A stretch of DNA of 64,000 nucleotides from Serinicoccus marinus DSM 15273. Lineage in GTDB: Bacteria > Actinomycetota > Actinomycetes > Actinomycetales > Dermatophilaceae. The DNA lies in contig NZ_CP043808.1 of the NCBI RefSeq assembly GCF_008386315.1, positions 2,356,001 to 2,420,000 on the forward strand, given 5' to 3'. The position numbers were made by a program, and so were the translations under genes. Below, piece by piece: positions 16,711-26,447 of the stretch (position 1 is its first letter; each line of letters begins with the position of its first letter). The notes under the pieces are model-generated. The model saw only the letters and a program-made list of their open reading frames with translations, was not told where the DNA came from and searched no databases.

Positions 16711-18267
16711 GTGATGCGTACAGACCTGGCCCTGGCAGCCCTCGCGAGCGCCGCTGTCCCGGGGATGAAGCCGGTGGCCGTGGCGGGGATGGGTGTCGAG
16801 CCGGACGAGGAGACCGAGCTCCAGCAAGCGGTCGTGGAGGACGCCACCGGTCGGCGCTGGCTGGTCCGGTCACCGTTGTCCGCCGTGACCGGCGCGAGGT
16901 TGCGCCGCAACGACGAGCTGGTGCGACAGCTCTCGCGCCACGTGCCCTTCAAGGTGCCCGCACCCGTGGGCTACGCGGCCGTCGGTCAGGAGGGCCACGC
17001 CGCAGTCTATCCGCACGTCGAGGGGTCGACGCTGGACTTCGCCCAGCTCCCGCCGGGGACCGGGCTCGCCCACGCGGTGGGTCGTGCCCTCGCGGCCGTC
17101 CACAACATCCCCGTCGCTGTCTTCGAGCAGCAGGACGTACCGTCCTTCGACGCCTCCGGCTGCCGTCAGCGGCTCATCTCCGAGGTCGACCGGGCCGCCG
17201 AGTCCGGACGGGTGCCGACCCGGCTGCTGGCGCGGTGGGAGGAGGCCTTCGACGCGGCCCCGCTGTGGCAGTTCGCCAGCACCCCCGTCCACGGCGCGTT
17301 CCGCGGCGGGACGGTCGTGGTGGCCTTCGCCGACGACACGGCCGACAGCGGCAGGGTCGTCGCCGTCACCGACTGGGACGAGGCGATGGTCGGCGACCCG
17401 GCCGCGGACCTGGCCGACCTCTACAGCCGTGCCTCGCCCGAGGCCTGGGACGCCGTGCTGGACAGCTACGCACTGGCCCGCGCCCAGCGCCCGGACCCCT
17501 ACCTGCACGCCCGGGCCCGCCTCCTCGCCGAGACCCGGAGGTTGCGCGGCCTCGCGCATCACGTCTCGGTGGGCGAGGAGGATGCCGCCCGGCGGGTCGT
17601 CGCGCTGCGCCGGATGGACCGGCTCACCGAGGACGAGGACTCCCTGGTGCCGGTGACGGCGCGCGGCGCGGGGACGGCCGCCGTGACGACGGGCGGGCAC
17701 GCCTCGTCGCCGCCGTCCGATCCGGAGGACGCCGGCCCGAGCGCGGACGACCCTGGGATGGACGGGCCGGAGCCGCAGCACCTCGACGGCTCCGTGGGCG
17801 ATGACAGTGTCGAGACCCAGACCGCAGCCGAGGTCGAGAGCGAGGTCGAGGCCGAGCCCGAGGTCGTCGAAAGCACGGGCGACGACGACGTCGACAGCAC
17901 GGACGACGAGGACGACGCGCTCGACGACCCCGGTCTCGACGACGCGGCGCAGCCCGATCCCTTCCTGGACGACGGCGACCCGCACCCGCACCCGGACGAC
18001 CGGTCCTGCGAGCCCGACACGGACATCACCGCGGAGGTCCCGGTGCCGGAGCCGCAGAGGATCCAGCAGGAGCCCCAGGACGACTGTTCGCCGGGAGCCG
18101 AGGACGGGCCCAGGCCGGATGCCGACGAGGACGACTCCACGCCGGGAGCCGAGGATGGCTCCACGCCGAAGGCCGACGAGCGCTCATCCGGCGAGGAGCT
18201 GCTCGACGACGACACCCGACTGCACGACCTCTACGGCATGCCGCCGGAGGAGGACCCCCGCAGCTGA
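16711..18267 (+). CDS. aminoglycoside-phosphotransferase-fold protein with acidic tail, probably inactive
   Basis: 518 residues. The first ~310 follow the APH/choline-kinase fold: VVEDATGRRWLVRSP (lysine strand region), FKVPAPVGYAAVG, and late VVAVTDWDEAMVGDPAADLA, the DFG-equivalent metal loop. The catalytic loop reads HGAFRGGT where active kinases have HGDxxxxN, so both catalytic Asp and Asn are missing. Residues 330-518 are a low-complexity Asp/Glu-rich tail. GTG 16711 is chosen because TACCGT (16698-16703) lies seven bases before it; ATG 16714 is adjacent. It lies divergent from nudC and overlaps the end of adnB by 37 bp. Its role is unknown. Confidence 0.75.
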   Translation: MMRTDLALAALASAAVPGMKPVAVAGMGVEPDEETELQQAVVEDATGRRWLVRSPLSAVTGARLRRNDELVRQLSRHVPFKVPAPVGYAAVGQEGHAAVYPHVEGSTLDFAQLPPGTGLAHAVGRALAAVHNIPVAVFEQQDVPSFDASGCRQRLISEVDRAAESGRVPTRLLARWEEAFDAAPLWQFASTPVHGAFRGGTVVVAFADDTADSGRVVAVTDWDEAMVGDPAADLADLYSRASPEAWDAVLDSYALARAQRPDPYLHARARLLAETRRLRGLAHHVSVGEEDAARRVVALRRMDRLTEDEDSLVPVTARGAGTAAVTTGGHASSPPSDPEDAGPSADDPGMDGPEPQHLDGSVGDDSVETQTAAEVESEVEAEPEVVESTGDDDVDSTDDEDDALDDPGLDDAAQPDPFLDDGDPHPHPDDRSCEPDTDITAEVPVPEPQRIQQEPQDDCSPGAEDGPRPDADEDDSTPGAEDGSTPKADERSSGEELLDDDTRLHDLYGMPPEEDPRS

Positions 18268-21200
18268 TGGGGGTCGTCGACCAGGAGCTCCTCGAGCACG
18301 TCCTCGGTCGGCAGCTCCGGACGGACCGTGGTCCCCGTCGCCGCGTAGAAGAAGGCTGCGCCGACCTCCTCGACCTCCCTCCGGTCAGTCGTGCGAAGGC
18401 CAGCCGGTAGACGGCCAGCTGGAGCGCACGCACCCGCTGCTGGTCGGGGCTACCAGGTGAGCCCGTCTTCCAGTCGACGAGGGTGACCCGACCGTCGCCG
18501 TCGTCGAAGACGGCGTCGATCCGACCGGCGACGGTGCGCCCGGCCACCGTGGTCTGGACCGGGACCTCCACCGCGACCGGGGTGAGGTCGGCCCACTCGC
18601 TCGCGAGGAAGTGTTGTCGCAGCCCGCGCAGGTCCGGCGCCTGCGTCGATCTCGCCCCGGCGTCCAGGTCGTCGAGGTCGACGAGGGTCGCCGAGGCGTA
18701 GTGCTGCTCGACCCAGGCGTGGAACTCCGTCCCCACCCGCGCGTGCGGCGCAGGTGGGGTCGGTAGCGGACGACGCAGCGCCTCGACGAAGGCCGCGCGG
18801 TCGGCGGCGAGCTCCACGACAGCAGAGGTGGACAGGTGGGCCGGGAGGGACACCTCGGACTCCGGCTGGTGCCTCCGGGCCCGTTCGGCCAGGAGCAGAC
18901 GGAGCGTCGACTCCCACGACTCCTCGTCGGGCTCGACGGTGCGCGTCGACTCTCGGGTGGCGTGCTCCGCCACCAGCGCCGCCGCCACGTCCTGGACCGC
19001 CGCCCCGTCGCTCGTCGCGGACCATCGGCCGGGGCCAGTCGGCACTGAGCTGCTCGTCCAGACGCGGGTTGCGCATCTGCGCCGGCTCGTCCGGGTCGGG
19101 CAGGTCTGCCCACGGACCGACCCGAACGTCGGGCCGGGCACGCAGCTCCTCCAGGAAGCGGGAGGTCACCCGTGGGCGCAGCCCGGTCGACCAGACCGGT
19201 GCGGTGAGGAGCAGTCGGTGCCGCGCCCGGGTGAGGGCGACGTAGGCCAGGCGGCGTTCCTCCTCGACGGCGTAGCGCCCCTGGGCGAGGTAGAGCTCCT
19301 CCAGCCGGGATCGCAGGTCGCGGGTGTGCACCACCGAGAACCAGGCGATGTCGGGGCGGCCGGCCCGGTCACCGCGCAGCGGCGTGGGAAGCTTGCCGAT
19401 CCCGACGAGCCAGCCCTTCTCCGCGCGTGGCTTGACCCGCCAGGTGCCCTCGCGGTGCTCCGGCGTGGTCCGACCCGCCGGAAAGGTGCCCTCGACCATG
19501 CCCGGCACCGCCACGACGTCCCACTCCAGACCCTTGGCCGCATGCACGGTCAGCACCTGGACCGCCGCCGTGTCGACGGACACCTCGGCCAGCTCGGGCA
19601 CCTCGGCGTCCTCCAACCCGCGCTCGTGCTCGCGAGCCGCGTCCAACCAGTCCAGGAACCCGCCCAGGCTCACCCGCTGGGCGCTGTGCGCATAGCCGGC
19701 CGCGACCTCCGCGAGGGCGTCGATCGGCGCCCTCCCCCAGGTGGGGTGCAGGTCGGGATCTGCCGCCACCTCGATGTCCAGCCCCAACAGGCGCTCGCTC
19801 TCGACGACGAGGTCGGCCAGCGGCAGGCTCGTCAACGAGCGCACCCGCCGCACCACCTCCGCCAACCACGACACCCGGCGTGCGCCGGTCTCCGACATCC
19901 GCTCGCCGCCGGGCCCGGTCCAGCCCTCGCCGGGCGGTCGCTCCACCGCCTCGGCCAGCACGGGGGCATGGTCACGCTCCCCCGGCACCGCGCCACCGCT
20001 CCGGGCGAGCTCGCCGGCCCTCGCCCACAGGGCGTCCACGTCCGCGGCACCGAGCCGGCACACCGGCCCGGCCAGCAACCGGATCAGCTGGTCGCCGCGC
20101 GTCGGCTCCTGCGCCACCCACAGCAGGGCGACGAGGTCGAGCACCTCGGGGGTGTCGAGCAGGCCCCCGAGGCCCACCACCTCCACCGGGAGGCCGCGGC
20201 GGCGCAACGCATCGACGACCGGGGCGAACTGCGAGCGGGCCCGGCACAGCACCGCGGCGGTGACACGGGACGAGCTCTCCCACCGCTGCCGCACCCAGTC
20301 GGCCACGTGCTCGGCCTCGACGACGTGGTCGGTCAGGCGGGCGACCTCGAGGAGCCCGGGCCCGGCGCCGGGACGGGCGCGCAGGGTCTCGACCGGGACC
20401 GCGGCCTCCTCCCGCAGCGGCGCGGCGACGACGTTGGTCGCGTCGAGCACGGCGGCGTCGTTGCGCCAGGACGTGCTCAGCTGGAGCACCGGGGCAGGCA
20501 CCCCCTCGAGGGCGAAGTCGCGCGGGAAGCGTGTGAGGGTCGTGGCGCTGGCCCCGCGCCAGCCGTAGATGGACTGGTGCGGGTCGCCGACCGCGGTGAT
20601 CGGCAGCTCCCGGCCCGCGAAGAGGGACGTGAGCAGCACCATCTGCGCCTCCGAGGTGTCCTGGAACTCGTCCAGCAGCACTGCCCCGTAGCGTGCGCCC
20701 TCCATCTCCGCGACCGCCGGCACGTCCCGCGCCAGTCGGGCCGCGAGCGCCATCTGGTCCCCGAAGTCGAGCGCTCCACGCGCCGTCTTGGCCTGCCGGT
20801 AGGCCTGGACCACGGGATAGAGCAGGGCTTGCCGGCGCAGGTCGGCCGCGAGGTCCCGCCCGGTCTTGAGCGGTCGTCCCTCGTGCGGGAGGTCCTCCAC
20901 CCGGCGGGCCAGGTCGTGCAGGAAGGCGTGGGCGTCGTCAGCCTCGACAAGGTGCTCGCCGAGCTCGGCGGACAGGGAGATGACCGCACGGACGACGGTG
21001 CTCGCTGCGCTGGTCATGCCGCTCATGTCGCCCGTGTAGCGGGTCACCACGTCGTGGGCGAGCTGCCAGCAGGCGGCCTCCGACAGGAGCACCGCGTCCG
21101 GCTCGACGCCGAGCCGGAGGCCGTGCTCGGTCACGAGCCGACCCGCGTAGGCGTGGTAGGTCGAGATGGTCGGGAGGTCGAAGCCGTCCGTGCCGGACGC

Positions 21201-21515
21201 CTCGGTGCCCCCGGGGGACCACACCCCCGCCTCCCGCAGCTGCCGCAGCCGGGACGTGAGCCGCGACGCCAGCTCCAGCGCGGCCTTGCGGGTGAAGGTC
21301 AGGCCCAGCACGTCCTGCGGACGGACCAGGTCGTTGGCCACGAGCCACAACACCCTGGAGGCCATCGTCTCCGTCTTGCCGGAGCCGGCCCCGGCGACCA
21401 CCACCCCGGGACGCAACGGCGCGGTGATGACCGCCGACTGCTCGGGGGTCGGCTCCGGGGCTCCCAGCGCCGAGGCCAGGTCCTGCGGGGACCACCGCGG
21501 CTGCGCCGTCGTCAT
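18231..21515 (-). CDS. adnB: AdnB-type ATP-dependent helicase-nuclease, two compensating frameshifts
   Basis: UvrD-like motor with Walker A VVAGAGSGKTETMASR, Walker B LLDEFQDTSEAQM, VGDPHQSIYGWRGA and LTVHAAKGLEWDVVAVPG, followed by a RecB-like nuclease (VGTEFHAWVEQHY; TLVDWKTGSPGSPDQQ; QLAVYRLAF). Two single-base errors break the frame: one extra G in GGGG (plus-strand 19003-19006) and one missing G near 18377-18379. Correcting both gives 1095 codons ending DPHQLRGSSSGGMP at 18231. With AdnA it would form the end-resecting motor-nuclease that replaces RecBCD. The ATG overlaps the adnA stop (ATGA). Gene order adnA-adnB ahead of nudC-uvrD2 matches mycobacteria (Rv3202c-Rv3198c, by memory). Confidence 0.9.
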
Positions 21516-24500
21516 CGTGAGGCTCCTTCGGGCTGGAGCGGGCAAGCGAAGCGCGCCGGGCAGCGCCGACAGCGACGCTCCAGGTCGCGCGCGGTGAACC
21601 CGGCGCCGGCCATTCCTGCGGCAGCCTCCCTGATCGTGCGTCTCGCTTGGGCCGGGTCATCCGCCTCGCCCAGGGGTGGCTGCGCCTGCTCCACCGCACC
21701 TGAGGCGCCGAGCTGCACCAACCGGGCACCGCCGCTGCGGGAGCCGAGCTCACCGAAGGCGCCCTCGGTCACCGCCACCTGATAGGCCGCGAGCTGGGCG
21801 TGCTGCTCCACGTCGGCCTTCGGCACCGGGGTGCTCCCGGTCTTGAGGTCCGCGACGACCAGGGCGCCCTCGCTGGTGCGCTCCAACCGGTCGACGGCCC
21901 CGACGAGACGTGCGTCCCGGCCGCGCTCGCGATCCTGGTCGTCCGCAGCACCGAGCAGCACCGACAGGTCGAGCTCGCTGCCGACGAGCTCCCGGCCGGC
22001 GGCCCGCGCCCGGGCGACGTAGTCGGCATACCTCTCCAGCATCCGTCGGGCGTCCTGCTGGGCGCGCTCCGAGACCCACCCCTCCACCAGCCCCAGGTCG
22101 TCCCAGCGCCGGTCCAGCTCGGCGGTGAGCTCGGGCACGGAGGCGTCCGGGGTATGGGCCACGATGTCGTGGACGAGGGTGCCGAGCTCGGCGCGGAAGG
22201 CCTCACCGGTCTCCGCCCCGCGCGAGGTCAGGAACCATCGCAGCTCGCAGTCCCGGAAGGTCTGCAACCGCGAGGGTGACACCCGCACCGGCCCTTCCGG
22301 GCGCACCGGTGCCGTGCTCGAGGTCTCCCGCAGCGTCCACCACGCCGCCGGGTCCGCACCCGGCACGTCCTCGACGGCGAGCCGCCGCAGCAGGCCCACG
22401 GCGGCGTCCCGGGTGCTGCGGTCCCCCTCGCGGTGCGACCGCACAGCGGCCCGCCGCAGCTCGGCGACCAGCCCGCGCAGCGTCATCGGCGGCGGCACCT
22501 CCGCGGGCGGGCGCTCCCGGAAACCCGGCTCGACCAGGTCGAGCAGTCCCGAGGGCTGGTCGTCGGTGGAGGCGACAGCGGTGACCAGCAACCCCTCGGT
22601 CGGCCGGCTCACCGCGACGTGGAACTGTCGCAGCTCGTCCGCGCGCACCGCCGCCTGGGCGGCACGCCAGGCCTCCGGACCGGCGACAGGCCACCCGTGG
22701 ACCGCCGACACCAGCGCCTCGGCACCCAGCAGCGTGTCGCGCAGCCGCAGGTCGGGCCAGATGCCGTCCTGCACCCCGACGACGGCCACCCGCCGCCACC
22801 GACGCCCTGCCGCGGCATGGGGGGTCAGCACCTCGACGGCCTCGGTGCGACGCGCCCCCTGGACCAGGGTGTCGGCAGCCAGCTCGGCGCTGCGCACGGA
22901 GTCCAGGAAGGACCGTGGCCGGGCGCCGGGCAGCCGCTCCGCGTAGGACTCGGCGGCCTCGAAGAGCACCAGCACGGCATCGAGATCGCGGTCGGCACGG
23001 GCTCCGAGCGCTCCCCCGCCCGCGGCCTGCCGGCTCCAGGACGCGGCCAACCCGCTCGCCGACCACAGTGCCCACAAGATCTCGTCCGGTCCGGTGACGG
23101 CCTGGCCCGAGCCCTCGCCGCGACCAGGCGTGGACCCGCCTCGCACGACCGCCTCCCGGCCGGCGTCGAGGAGCCGACCCACCCGCGCGACCGGCGCGAG
23201 CTCCGGGGGCAGGTCGGCCGGGGCGGCGCTGCGCAGATCAGGGTCGTTGACCCGCAGGGCGACCAGGTCGTCCGCGCGTCGCAGACCGCCTGCCGCGAGC
23301 TCGGCACCCCGCAGCGAACGACGCAGCCGACGCAGCCCGACCGGGTCCATGCCCCCGAGCGGGCTCTGCAGCAGCTCCAGCGCCTCCTCCGGGTCCACGC
23401 TCCAGCCCGGTCCGACGCCGGGGGCCTCCCGGGTGACGATGTCGAGCGCGAGCAGCAGCGGTCGCGCCGCCGGGTCCGACCCGATCGGCACCGAGGACCG
23501 GTCCACCCGCACGGGCACCCCGCCCGAGGCCAACGCACGACGCACGGCGTCCTGCTGCTGCACGCTCCGGGCGATCACCGACAGCTCCTGCCAGGGGACA
23601 CCCTCCACGAGGTGGGCGTGCCGCAGCCACCGCGCCACCAGCGAGGCCTCCTGGGCGGCGCTGCGGGTGATCCGCACCGATCCCGTCCCCTGCTCGTCGC
23701 CGCTGATCGGTCCGCGGTGCCGGGCGTCCCCGACGAGGCCGATCCGCTGCGCGACCCGGTCGACCACCTCGCCCACCGCGCCGCTGGTCCCGTGCCGCAC
23801 CCCGAGCGTCTCCCGTGCCGGGCCGGCCTCTCCCGCCCATCGCTCACCGAGCTCCAGGAAGGCGCCGGGGACCGCGCCGCGGAACCCGAGGACCGCCGCG
23901 TCCGGGTCGCCGACGAGCACGCTGTCGACGCCTTTGGGTCGGACGACGTCCAGGAGACGTGCGGCCGAGGCCGTCAGCTCCTGCGCGTCGTCGACGCCCA
24001 CGAAGCTCACCCTCTCGTGCACGACGGCGCGCAACGACTCGTCGCCCTCGAGGAGTCCCGCAGCCGCGGTGCAGATCCACGCAGGGTCATAGCTGCCGGG
24101 GTCGGCCAGTGCCGTGACCTGGTCGTACTCCTCCAGCACCTCCCCCGCGCAGGCCCACTCGGGCCGCCCGTGGACCCGGGACAGGTGCTCCAGGTCCGCC
24201 CGGCCGACCCCGTGCTCGACCGCGCGCATGAGCAGGTCCCGCAGCTGGTCCCGGAAGCCGGTGGTGCGACGGGCGAGCTCGAGGTCCGGGGGCCAGGACG
24301 GGCCGGTGCACTCTCCTCGTGCCCGGCGAGCAGCTCCCGCAGCACGGCATCCTGCTCCGCCCCGGAGATGAGCCGCGGTGCCGGCTCGTCCGCCCGCGCG
24401 GCGGCCAGCCGGAGCACGGCGAAGGCGAGGGATGCCGCCGTCCGGGCCAGCGGCTGGGTGTGGGTCGTTTCGAGGCCACGCGCGATCGCGGTGCGGACCC

Positions 24501-24708
24501 GGGTCGCCGACTGCCGGGTCGGCGCGATGACGAGGCAGTGGTCCGGGGCGAGGCCGGCGGAGATCCGCTGCTGGACGTGCCGGACCAGCACAGTCGTCTT
24601 GCCCGTGCCCGGTGCCCCCTGCGCGACGAGGACGCCGTCGCGGTAGGCCACCACGCGTTCCTGGGTGGGGTCGAGCGCTGCGCTCGGCCCTCGGTCGTTC
24701 ACGGACAT
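21512..24708 (-). CDS. adnA: AdnA-type helicase-nuclease subunit, one frameshift
   Basis: About 1065 residues after repair. The N-terminus has Walker A VAQGAPGTGKTTVLVR near residue 33 and a UvrD-like body (VSFVGVDDAQELT; VGDPDAAVLGFRG). The C-terminal RecB-family nuclease shows GTLVHDIVAHTPD and VVADLKTGSTPVPKADVEQ. Cysteines in RDCELRWFL and RRCRRCPARFACP form the expected iron-sulfur staple of AddB/AdnA nucleases. One base is missing near 24311-24316, splitting AGHEE from CTGPSWPPDLELA; adding a G restores 1066 codons. Divergent from the TetR gene. Translation of adnB is coupled through a 4-bp overlap. Confidence 0.9.
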
Positions 24709-24759
24709 GACTCCATCTCATCACCCGGCGGAGACAGACCGTCCCCGCGACCCCGGGAC

Positions 24760-24784
24760 GTAGACTGATGTCTCGAAGAAGGAG
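24760..24784 (+). promoter_or_regulatory. -10 box and ribosome site of the TetR gene
   Basis: TAGACT at 24761-24766 fits a TANNNT -10 box, and GAAGGAG ending at 24784 is a good Shine-Dalgarno site eight bases before GTG 24793. Transcription from this box would begin around 24773. An ATG at 24768 would therefore lie upstream of the transcript start, so it is unlikely to be the real start codon. Confidence 0.5.
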
Positions 24785-24792
24785 AGGGACCC

Positions 24793-25427
24793 GTGACAGC
24801 CCCCCGCCCCGTGACCGCAGGCTGCGCCTGCCCCGCGACGAACGCCGTGCCCAGCTCCTCGGTGCTGCCCAGGAGGCCTTCGCCGAGTCCGGCTACCACG
24901 CGACCGCGATGGACGACATCGCCGTCCGTGCCGGCGTGAGCAAGCCCGTGCTCTACCAGCACTTCAGCAGCAAGCTCGACCTCTACCTCGCCGTCGCGGA
25001 GTCGGTGTCGGACGAGGTCGTACGCACCATCGACAGCGCCCTCGACACGGGTCAGACCAACCACGCCCGCATCTCGGGGTGCCTCAGCCGGTTCTTCGAG
25101 TTCGTCGAGTCGCCCTCGTCGGGTTACTCGGTCCTCTTCCAGTCGGACATGGCGTCCGAGCCCGCGGTGTCGGCCATCGTCGAGCGGACCCGCCGGGCGT
25201 GCGGCGAGTCCATGGGACGGGTCCTGGCCGAGGAGACGGACCTGTCGTGGGACGAGTGCGTCCTGCTGGGCACCGCCATGGCCGGTATGGCCCAGGCGGC
25301 GGCGCTGAGCTGGTACAGCCGCCGCGACACGATGGCCCGCGAGCGCGTGCTCGAGCTGCTCTCGACCATCGCGTGGCGCGGCTGGGGCGCGGTCCCCCCA
25401 CGGACGACGTCCGTCGCCCAGGGCTAG
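24793..25427 (+). CDS. TetR/AcrR family transcriptional regulator, probable one-base frameshift near the start
   Basis: The N-terminal helix-turn-helix is clear: RRAQLLGAAQEAFAESGYHA, then MDDIAVRAGVSKPVLYQHF. An all-helical ligand/dimer domain fills the rest, about 211 residues. The reading frame containing the HTH can begin at ATG 24768 but has no ribosome site there. A GTG at 24793 with a strong Shine-Dalgarno would begin MTAPPPRDRRLRLPRDERR if the C run at 24800-24805 had one more base. The position, divergent from adnA and just before a DUF3107 gene, matches mycobacterial Rv3208-Rv3208A. The ligand and target genes are unknown. Confidence 0.82.
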
Positions 25428-25486
25428 GCTGGCGGGGCACGGCCCGACCGGGTCGTCTGCACCCGAGCATGTCGTGGAGGTTTGTC

Positions 25487-25714
25487 GTGGAGGTCCGCAT
25501 CGGTGTCCGTGACGTCGGGCGCGAGGTCACGTTCGAGTCCGCCCAGACCCCGGAGGCGGTCCGCCAGGCCGTGACCGAGGCTCTCACCACCCAGGCTCCG
25601 GTCGTGGAGCTGCAGGACGACAAGGGACGGACCGTCATCGTCCCCACCACGACCCTCGCCTACGTCGAGATCGGGGCGCAGGACAAGGGTCGGGTCGGCT
25701 TCGGGAGCCACTGA
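25487..25714 (+). CDS. DUF3107 family small protein
   Basis: 75 residues from GTG 25487, with GGAGG six bases upstream. The sequence begins MEVRIGVRDVGREVTFES and has the helix SVRQAVTEAL-like core and the strand IVPTTTLAYVEIG. This is the compact actinobacterial DUF3107 fold (relatives include TB9.4). Its function is unknown. It follows the TetR gene by 59 bp on the same strand, an association conserved in actinobacteria. A long perfect inverted repeat at 25759-25808 follows it and may end transcription. Confidence 0.9.
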   Translation: MEVRIGVRDVGREVTFESAQTPEAVRQAVTEALTTQAPVVELQDDKGRTVIVPTTTLAYVEIGAQDKGRVGFGSH

Positions 25715-25758
25715 CCGGCGGCACGCCGCCGGACGGGCCGCGTCACGGTTCGGTCACG

Positions 25759-25808
25759 AGTGCGCAGACACGCGGCGCCCGGAGTGGCGCCTGTGGTGTC
25801 TGCGCACT
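25759..25808. repeat. 13-bp perfect inverted repeat with nested 6-bp stem
   Basis: Outer arms AGTGCGCAGACAC (25759-25771) and GTGTCTGCGCACT (25796-25808) are exact complements. Inside, GGCGCC at 25774-25779 pairs with GGCGCC at 25786-25791. The structure can extrude as one long hairpin. It is the likely terminator of the TetR-DUF3107 unit. However, no T-run follows, and an operator or other protein-binding role cannot be excluded. Confidence 0.6.
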
Positions 25809-25865
25809 AACTTGAGCGCGGCTCATCGACGCGTGCCCGCACGACCGATGGGCCACCCGGGACGG

Positions 25866-25906
25866 AAAGCCCCGCCCGGGAGGCTTTTGCGAAAGGGGCA
25901 TTCCCC
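25866..25906 (+). promoter_or_regulatory. structured leader of the glsB-like gene
   Basis: Two hairpins precede the start codon. AAAGCC (25866-25871) pairs with GGCTTT (25882-25887) and is followed by T and G, like a weak terminator. Then GGGG (25895-25898) pairs with CCCC (25903-25906) directly against the ATG, around the loop CATT. The first of these GGGG bases belong to the only plausible ribosome site (GAAAGGGG), so the second hairpin could hide it. Confidence 0.45.
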
Positions 25907-26176
25907 ATGATCACGACCATCATCGTCGCACTCATCGTCGGCTGCATCGTCGGCCCGCTCGCCCGGCTCATCCTGCCGGGCAAGCAGAACATCTCCGTCC
26001 CCATGACCATCCTGCTGGGCGCCGTCGGCTCGTTGCTCGGTTCCTTCGTGGGAGCGCGGTTCCTCGGCACCAGCGGCGCGCAGTTCAGCTTCTGGGGTCT
26101 CATCCTCGGCACGATCTTCGCCATCGTCGCCGTGCTGGTCTACGGCGCCATCACCGGCCGCAAGGCGGTCAGCTGA
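25907..26176 (+). CDS. GlsB/YeaQ/YmgE family stress-response membrane protein
   Basis: 89 residues, almost entirely hydrophobic with three predicted membrane segments: MITTIIVALIVGCIVGPLA, PMTILLGAVGSLLGSFVGA and FSFWGLILGTIFAIVAVLV. Glycine spacing and the PGKQN loop are typical of the transglycosylase-associated (GlsB/YeaQ) family. Members are induced in general or acid stress, with unknown mechanism. The gene stands alone between an inverted repeat upstream and a strong hairpin terminator at 26214-26248. The upstream leader may sequester its ribosome site. Confidence 0.9.
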   Translation: MITTIIVALIVGCIVGPLARLILPGKQNISVPMTILLGAVGSLLGSFVGARFLGTSGAQFSFWGLILGTIFAIVAVLVYGAITGRKAVS

Positions 26177-26213
26177 CCGACCCTGCCCGCCCCCGGAGGG
26201 CGAGCACAGGCCG

Positions 26214-26248
26214 CGGCGGCGCGTCACCCACCGGGTGGCGCGCCGTCG
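26214..26248 (+). terminator. terminator after the glsB-like gene
   Basis: A 16-bp stem with two G:T pairs (CGGCGGCGCGTCACCC with GGGTGGCGCGCCGTCG) and a 3-base loop, 38 bases after the stop codon. No T-tract follows, as usual at this G+C content. Bases 26249-26447 then hold only the leader of the helicase gene, in which I see no other structure. Confidence 0.75.
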
Positions 26249-26447
26249 TCGTGCGTCCGGGGCTGCCCGGCCAGCGGGTAGACTCACCTGTCGTACACCG
26301 GTGCCCGGTCGGCCGTCCTGCCACGAGGAAGCAGACGTCGTCGTGGGTCGGGCGTGGCGCCCGACCTCCCCATGGATCGTCTCCGATCGGCCCGGACCGT
26401 CCCCGCCGCACGGCGCTCGGACGGCCACCAGATCGAGAGGATGACCC

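Noticed and set aside
17700..18200. Repetitive GACGAC-rich tract as a possible DNA repeat or CRISPR-like array
   Set aside because: It has no constant repeat unit or spacers; it encodes the Asp/Glu-rich tail of the phosphotransferase-like protein.
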